Positions 61,312-64,000 of a stretch of DNA of 64,000 bases are shown here, one piece after another. Where the stretch lies: assembly GCF_026151205.1 (NCBI RefSeq), contig NC_087076.1, forward strand, positions 8,904,902 to 8,968,901, in the 5' to 3' direction. Under the pieces are notes generated by a model. The model had not been told where the DNA came from. It made no database searches and saw nothing but the letters and a program-made list of their open reading frames with translations. The position numbers and the translations under genes were made by a program. Each line of letters starts with the position of its first letter. Position 1 is the first letter of the stretch. The stretch is from Bolinopsis microptera. Its lineage: Eukaryota; Ctenophora; Tentaculata; Lobata; Bolinopsidae.

Positions 61312-61855
61312 CAGTCAAATCCGTCCTAATTTAAGCCTTTGTCGGACAAAATTCGCAACAAAGCGATTTTAACGGGATATGGTCGGGACAGGTCCCAGGA
61401 ATCATTCCAGAGAGTTCCCAAAAAAAAAGACTTCAGGAAAATCCACAATTACCACTTTTCTACCACCTTTTTACCACTTTGGTTTTCCGCAAATAAGTCA
61501 CGTTCTAAATATCCTAGAAGATTCTAGTTTAAAGCAGTGTGTTTAGAAAACAAAGAAGAACAACTTTCTCTTTAACAACTTTTTCAAAAATAAATTATTT
61601 AATTAATTAATTAAATAATTAAAAAAGTTTTAAATATTTCAAAAATATATTTTGATAAAAATGTTCACAATTACATTCCACGTATAATGAACTAATTTTT
61701 ATAAAACTTTTGAAAATTTTCACTTTTAGTGATATATTTCAATATTTTGGACTTGTAAAATTTTCGAAATTTGTAAAGAATAACCACTATTTACCACTTT
61801 TTACCACATTGAATCTCCGCTAATAAAACAACTTCTGAATCTTGTAGAAGGTATA
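61312..61855 (+). mobile_element. Pogo-like non-autonomous element, copy 3
   Basis: It is preceded by TA and starts CAGTCAAATCCGTCCTAATT. It is nearly identical to copy 2 in inverse orientation, 397 bp away, and breaks off inside the second internal unit at about 61,855. Confidence 0.7.
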
Positions 61856-61914
61856 TTTAAAGTCTGTGAACAAATTGTAGATTTTTAAAAAAGACCGATA
61901 TTCAATATACTACA

Positions 61915-61980
61915 AGGTGGGCCAAAAGTCAGTGTGCAAACGTTGGCCATAATAGCTCAGTCACTGAGTGTATTTAAAGA
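61915..61980 (+). repeat. Single mariner-MITE end
   Basis: CAAGGTGGGCCAAAAGTCAG followed by ACGTTGGCC matches the terminal repeat of the 49,258 element. No partner end seen. Confidence 0.6.
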
Positions 61981-64000
61981 TCAAAGTAAACTAATTTGTA
62001 AATTGCCATATAGTAGCCTTTAGAAGCCTTTGGTTCTTAAAATTTTACACAATATAAAAACTACAGTAAAATATCTACAAAATTTACATTAACAAATCTA
62101 AGAGACCTCAAGGCTTGTCTTCTGAGGAATGAAGTTGAAGGATACATCTTGCAGTTCAAGATGCTGTGCTGTTGATCTTCCTCTGATTCAACAGGTTAAA
62201 CACAATTCTACTCTTTTCCATAGAGCAAGTCAAACTTTTCCGGAAGATGAGCGCAGTGCCTCCCCCTCTCGCATCAGACCTGAAGTTAAAAACAACTCTG
62301 AATTTATAGTAAGCTGTCACCCTATATAAATAGCCCACACTGCTAGTTCTATTCCTTTTAATACATTTACAATCCCAATACTGCCGTATCTAGACCGCAA
62401 CCAGTAACCATAAACAAATTTTACTATGTTGCCATTTTGTGTTAACAATAGCGAACAGCATGCACACCCTTTACCTGTCAACATTTCTAAGTTAGTTATA
62501 GAGTGACAACCATACTGCATATTGTATTAGGCTTCCTTTAAATACCAAATTGATTTGTTTTTAATTTAGTTTTGTTTCCATGCACCGGTTGCATGGAACT
62601 CTCATCCACAGATGTTGAGATGTATAACTGATATCAACTGTTTCAAGCGAATGTTAAAGAACCATTTATATAATCAGTTTTGATGTTTTTTCTTTCCATT
62701 TGTCTTCACTTTGCAAGACACCTTGGCTTTTATTTTTTACTGCACTCCATTTTATGTCTTGATCTCTATCTTTCTAGGATCTGTTTCTCTTTTGGTTGAT
62801 TATGTCACTGTAATCTGTACTAACCTTTATTATACCTACATGTATATTGTATTGTATGCAGTGGTTATACTTTTACACATTTGCTCACATCACTCACAGT
62901 CAGCCGCTCTGACTGGTTAACCTTCCTTGTGTTGTTGGTTAATCATATGAGCGGGATATAAATACCTCATTTCATTCCATTTAATAAATGGCATAACATT
63001 TGAATTTTAACTGAAAAAATTGTTTTTAAACTGAAAATAATGTCAATGTAATTTTGCATGACTATGTAAAGCTTGACTCTCATATATAATAATTAACTTA
63101 AACCTCCAACTTATCTCAACTCAACACTTTGGCGCATAACTGATGCATCCATCACTCCTAGTTTGTGAATGATATTTCATGGACTTTCTCAAACTTTCTC
63201 ATGATTGATTATATTCTTTTCATTTGGAGCTAGTTTTAACTTTAGGGCATGATTTTTCCTACCTTCAGCAACACTCTGTTATAAACCCTGTCTGTAAATA
63301 CAATGATCTATCAGGCACTTCCTTGTTGGATGTGACAAGGTGCATTATCTTCACAATTATTTGTGATCCTGCTATTATGTTTTGATAATACCTCTGTCAT
63401 ATTTGTGTCTGATTAAAACTGTGCACTTTCCAATTGAAAGAACTATCAAGTGAGAGTATGCCATAAAAATGGTAAACTAATAAACATACTAGTTACTACT
63501 CCAACTGGTTTTTAATGCCAACTGAGACATTGGTATCATTGCAAGAAAAGATGATCTGAGTCACGTGGTTTGTTGCAGAAAAAAGAAGATAAATGTGTGA
63601 ACAAATCAACATTTTGGTCCCATAATTTAGTGCACAGATAGAATGGTTACTGCAGAACGAAGTCAAACAATTGTTTCGCTGAAAGGGTGATATTTCACTG
63701 TAATGTGGCCCCCTCTGATGGCATAAATATTCATGCCTCGAGTCTGTGAACACTAAATGAAGCAATACAGTAGCCATTATTTTTCCACATATTGTCACTG
63801 GAAACTTCTCACCTGTTGTCGTAGTGACATAATGTACACACTTCTCCGTGTGTTTTCAACAAAACAACTTCACTGTTACCGTGACAACCAGTTGTGTCTG
63901 TGGCTTGTTAGGCTTACAGTTTGTGTTTGCTGTCACTCTCTCAGTTACAAAATACAATTAACAGAGTGTGCTGCTCGCAATTAAAATCAGCTTTATATGC
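61981..64000. other. Intergenic DNA, no gene recognised
   Basis: AT-rich with no supported exon. At about 62,945-62,985 the string GAGCGGGATATAAATACCTC then ATTTCATTCC resembles the 3' tail of CR1-type LINEs or SINEs, so 62,700-62,985 may be such a remnant. Confidence 0.4.

Noticed and set aside
60699-61527. Two identical 62-residue open frames starting SDKIRNKAILTGYGRDRSQE
   Set aside because: They are the same stretch of the inverted pogo-like copies 2 and 3, with no stop-free extension or protein motif.

Overview
This window is nuclear DNA of an invertebrate animal. The genes have several exons with GT-AG introns of about 100 to 1,500 bp. They encode animal families: a plexin receptor, a Golgi-type carbohydrate sulfotransferase, an SLC22-type transporter, a rhodopsin-like GPCR and a FAM174-like membrane protein. 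The DNA is AT-rich, contains TTAGGG-type interstitial repeats and is crowded with degraded LINEs and small inverted-repeat transposons. I cannot fix the phylum from the sequence alone.

Layout. 1-13,406 holds no gene I can support but is strongly enriched in CACGTG E-boxes. 13,407-21,760 (+) carries the last fifteen coding exons of a plexin, from the end of the Sema domain to the stop codon; the intracellular part has a one-base frame break. 21,761-29,300 is intergenic and repeat-rich, with a LINE 3' half (24,078-25,895, -), several inverted-repeat elements and a duplicated copy of the next gene's first-exon region. 29,303-34,190 (+) is a complete nine-exon sulfotransferase. 35,416-38,358 (+) is a complete eight-exon SLC22-like transporter. 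38,866-41,417 (-) is a complete four-exon class A GPCR, tail-to-tail with the transporter. 42,782-45,331 (-) is a complete four-exon FAM174-like protein. 45,332-64,000 is almost all mobile DNA: a piggyBac-type foldback element with TTAA on both sides, a LINE broken up by later insertions (48,450-54,665), a 64-bp perfect TTAGGG-type palindrome, a three-copy pogo-like family, and a few unassigned exon-like ORFs.

The most unusual signal is in two neighbouring genes whose introns hold minisatellites grown out of a splice site. In the sulfotransferase a 21-bp unit repeated about 48 times copies the exon 5 / intron 5 junction, so most units carry a GTTAGT donor. The intron is 1,062 bp (a multiple of three) and has no stop codon in the gene's frame. 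Using any internal donor, or retaining the whole intron, would therefore add seven-residue repeats between the two PAPS-binding motifs without breaking the protein. In the GPCR a 42-bp unit repeated about 23 times copies the intron 1 / exon 2 junction, including a branch-point-like CTAAC, a YAG acceptor and the first bases of exon 2. There, use of an upstream acceptor gives an in-frame TAA. Two other introns of the sulfotransferase also carry private tandem repeats.

The five genes do not form an obvious pathway. All encode membrane or Golgi proteins, but I see no evidence that they work together.
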